From assembly GCA_003427395.1 (NCBI GenBank), contig BFEA01000124.1, positions 2,816,202 through 2,848,816 on the forward strand: 32,615 nt of DNA. The letters run 5' to 3'. The translations under genes were made by a program, and so were the position numbers. The DNA is from Chara braunii. Lineage: Eukaryota > Streptophyta > Charophyceae > Charales > Characeae. Positions 30,271 to 32,615 of the stretch are shown here, one piece after another (position 1 is the stretch's first letter; each line of letters begins with the position of its first letter). The notes under the pieces were generated by a model, which did no database searches, had not been told where the DNA came from, and worked only from the letters and a program-made list of their open reading frames with translations.

Positions 30271-30830
30271 CTACGCATGCCTGCCTGCAGGGTCGTGTGG
30301 GCGGCAGCACATTTGCTGGGTCTTGTAAGAGGACTGCTGCCTCCTGCAGGTCGTGAGATTCTATAGAATCTATACCTTTGTTCAAGTGTGTTGTCAAGCT
30401 GTGGCTGGCATATTGGTCCACTAATCCCAAAACCAGTCCAGTAGCATCAGTACAAACTTGCCATGCGTGCACATAAGTCTGCTGCGCTAGATCTCGCTAA
30501 ATCTCGAAACCAGTGGACGAAAAGAACAAACTTGCTGTGCTTGCACATAAGGCTACGGTAGAAACATGAGGATAATGATGATGACAACGAAAAAATGACG
30601 TCCCCTACGTATTACTAGCACTATTACAGCTACTACGTCCGACGGGTCTTCCGTCCGTTCATCTTTTCCGTATCGCGGTACGAATGGAGTGATGTGCGAT
30701 GTGACAGATTGCCTCCACACATGACCTCCAGGTAAGTTCACCAGTGGTGAGGTCGTCGCGTAGTTGAGTTCGAGGTAGAGGTAGCGGGTGGTCGTATGCT
30801 TGTAGTTCCTGCTGCTAGTGATGCCAGGTA
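30271..30830. other. Intergenic with a 74-bp diverged direct repeat
   Basis: ACAAACTTGC followed by a GTGC..GCACATAAG-type stretch occurs at 30452 and 30526, each preceded by AAACCAGT. No gene is recognised in the interval. Confidence 0.55.
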
Positions 30831-31335
30831 GTAGCAGAAGGTAGTAGTAATGGTGGTGGTGATGCTGGTGGTGGCGGTGGTGGTAGCAGTAGGTGAGCTG
30901 AACGCGGAGGTGGTAGCAGTAGGGTTGAAACCACACCTTGAAGACAGCAGCGGCAGCGGCGGTGGGAGTGGCAGCAGCAGCAGCGAAATAGTAGTAGTAG
31001 TAGTAGTCGAAGAAGAAGATGCATGGTGTTGTTATCGTGGAGGGCGTTCGGAGTGGGTGGTGGTGGCAGTAGTACTACTAATAGTAGAAGAAGAGTGTTT
31101 TGCACAAGTGACGAATGCCAAAGAAGAAGAAGAAGAAGAAGAAGAAGAAGAAGAAGAAGAAGATGCATGGCGCTGCTATCGTGGAGGGCGTTCGGAGTGG
31201 GTGGTGGTGGCAGTTTTACTAGTACTAGTACTCGTACAAGTCGAGGAAGAGCGTTTTGCACAAGTGATCAATGACGTTGCTCCTGTGGAGGGTGTGGTTC
31301 TGAGTTGGTCGTGGCGGTGGTGGTGGCAGTAGTAC
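30830..31335. repeat. Trinucleotide-rich minisatellite with 144-bp units
   Basis: GATGCATGG at 31018 and 31162 opens two copies that share ATCGTGGAGGGCGTTCGGAG, TGGGTGGTGGTGGCAGT and a GTTTTGCACAAGTGA end. A third decayed start follows near 31273. GTA, GAA and GGT triplets fill the rest. The long frame through it is a by-product of triplet repetition. Confidence 0.8.
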
Positions 31336-31440
31336 TACCGCCTTTCCCCGAAAACAATGCGTCCTGGTAATGAGTGTATCCAAGCTATCTTCCTGGTCCA
31401 CTGCATGCAGTCAAAATGAGGGTGCGTTGCGGTCGCGGGA

Positions 31441-31468
31441 AGACGGTAGACGGTAGACGGTAGACGGT
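31441..31468. repeat. Heptanucleotide repeat AGACGGT x4
   Basis: Four perfect seven-base units. It is not a known telomere repeat. Confidence 0.9.
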
Positions 31469-31577
31469 AGTAGTATCATGCAGGTGATGCATGACATTGC
31501 TTCTGTTGTTGAAGGATATCGTAATTGGTCGAGAGGCTGATGTCTGTGGGTTGCCAGTCCATTCATTTGCAAGAGGA

Positions 31578-31595
31578 GGGGGGGGGGGGGGGGGG
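31578..31595. repeat. Poly(G) run, 18 G
   Basis: An uninterrupted homopolymer; its length is likely approximate. Confidence 0.85.
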
Positions 31596-31851
31596 ACTGA
31601 TCATAATTGGTGCAATTTTGGCTGCCCATGATGGATGCCGGGGTAAGAGAGACATCGCGAGAATCAGTTGCATTGTCGAATGGACACGGTTCGGAGGTTG
31701 AGTGACTTCATCACTTGTTATTTGCAATGTGGTCGCCAAACTCCAAGAGTCGGCGGTTTCCGTCCGCTCAATGCGATCGAAAGTAGTCTATCGACTTGCA
31801 GACGTGGTGGAGACTGGTAGACAAACTCTGCATTATGCAAAAATAGGGACC

Positions 31852-31878
31852 AAAAAAAAAAAAAAAAAAAAAAAAAAA
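31852..31878 (+). repeat. Poly(A) run, 27 A
   Basis: A long A-run followed by GAAGGAAAAAAAAGGG. It could be the tail of a plus-strand retroposon, but no body is recognised upstream. Confidence 0.75.
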
Positions 31879-31899
31879 GAAGGAAAAAAAAGGGACATA

Positions 31900-32543
31900 T
31901 GGGCAAGTAGTAAGTACTGTTTGATTGATTTGGTGAAGGCATTGCTGGTCCTTTGATTGATTTGAGTAGGGGAATTTTTGTGAATACTCCAATTTCTGGA
32001 GCTTTGATTGATTGGCTTTTTCAAATTTTGACATTTTTTTTTTTGTCTTTCATCACATGGTTCTCTGACTTCGGGATCTGAGAGTTGACCTCTAAATTAA
32101 CAAATTGATTTAGGTGAATAATGAATTTATTAAATTTTATTTAATTCAGATTCGAGATGCACCTCCCTATCTTCAAGTGTGAATTCCTTTTGGTTGCGCA
32201 GAGCTCTGCTTGAATAGGTAATTAAATTAAATTAATAATTAATGTTGCTTTATCCGGGGGAGGAAGACGTTAAGGTAGTCGTAGATGATCGACAGCTGGC
32301 GACTTAACGACAAAAAAAATCCTGTTTGTCTACATCTGCGTTTTCCATTTTCTCTTCTTTCTTCTCTGTTTGCTTTTTCTTTGTTTTTCTTAATTTACGT
32401 TTCCCTTATGGGTGCTGTATTCAGCTGCCCATATCTTGTTAAGGCACACGTAAAAAAAAAAAAAGATAAAAAAAAAAAAAAGATTGACAGACAAGATGTG
32501 AGCTCAAATTAATTGCCTGTTTTGGGGTTCTCTTTGTGTACAG
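31900..32543 (+). other. AT/T-rich stretch, possible intron or intergenic DNA
   Basis: Base composition changes sharply to AT-rich (32030-32250, TTAATTAAAT-type words) and then pyrimidine-rich (32340-32410). It ends in TTCTCTTTGTGTACAG, a good plant-type acceptor. No coding frame is seen. Confidence 0.4.
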
Positions 32544-32615
32544 GTTCAGGTGAAGGATCTCGGAATCCGAATGCGAGACGCCTTTGAGCAAGTATTCATG
32601 GAGGGTGCAACCAAA
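32544..32615 (+). CDS. Candidate partial exon of a following gene
   Basis: After the acceptor-like TGTACAG, 24 codons are open to the window edge in one frame only; the other two contain stops. The peptide begins VQVKDLGIRMRD and continues AFEQVFMEGATK, with a balanced, globular composition unlike the repeats before it. I do not recognise the family. Alternatives are chance openness or an internal part of a repeat. Confidence 0.35.

Noticed and set aside
30850-31332. A 160-codon plus-strand protein
   Set aside because: It is composed of triplet repeats and two 144-bp duplicate units; no domain, and the opposite strand is equally open.
31441-31468. Telomere-like heptamer
   Set aside because: AGACGGT is not a known telomere unit and only four copies are present.

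Overview
The window is eukaryotic nuclear DNA, most likely from a streptophyte plant or alga. A charophyte such as Chara would fit, but species is inference only. Support: an L1-type LINE with a plant-style DUF4283-like ORF1 and a zf-RVT C-terminus; a plant-type SANT plus bromodomain gene; many poly(A)/poly(T) tracts, minisatellites and MITE-like inverted repeats. Three places hold N bases (10048, 11440-11447, 13442), all in repetitive or homopolymer sequence, so exact lengths there are uncertain.

Layout. 1-6608: a nearly full-length but decayed LINE on the minus strand, poly(A) end at base 1, with ORF1 (4586-6608, split by a frameshift) and ORF2 (350-4596; endonuclease, reverse transcriptase, zinc finger; broken by frameshifts and stops). 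6609-11470: a gene-poor, repeat-dense stretch holding a 74-bp tandem duplication, two adjacent foldback elements, a MITE copy, a 30-bp minisatellite, a GATA microsatellite and a short 3' fragment of a related LINE. 11476-12332: probable promoter and leader of the main gene, with an 85-bp motif in triplicate and two short upstream ORFs.

12333-27350: one uninterrupted plus-strand reading frame of 5005 codons. It begins with a SANT/Myb-like domain, passes a coiled coil, then about 3,450 residues of low-complexity and internally repeated sequence, a bromodomain near residue 3752, and a basic C-terminus. The domain order is that of plant SANT-bromodomain proteins and of BRD8-like NuA4/TIP60 subunits, but the protein is many times the usual length. 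Its coding repeats contain amplified copies of DNA words that resemble transcription-factor sites (TGCTGACGTGG, bZIP-like; GGCGGGAAA, E2F-like).

27351-32615: tandem duplications behind the stop codon, a second MITE copy, then an array of about 14 diverged ~52-bp repeats (28890-30270). That array holds a fragment of bacterial/organellar-type 23S rRNA, itself split by a 112-bp MITE at a TA dinucleotide next to the sarcin-ricin loop. After trinucleotide-rich minisatellites and an AT/T-rich stretch, a possible splice acceptor and partial exon of a next gene start at 32544. Only one convincing host protein gene lies in the window; the rest is mobile and repetitive DNA.
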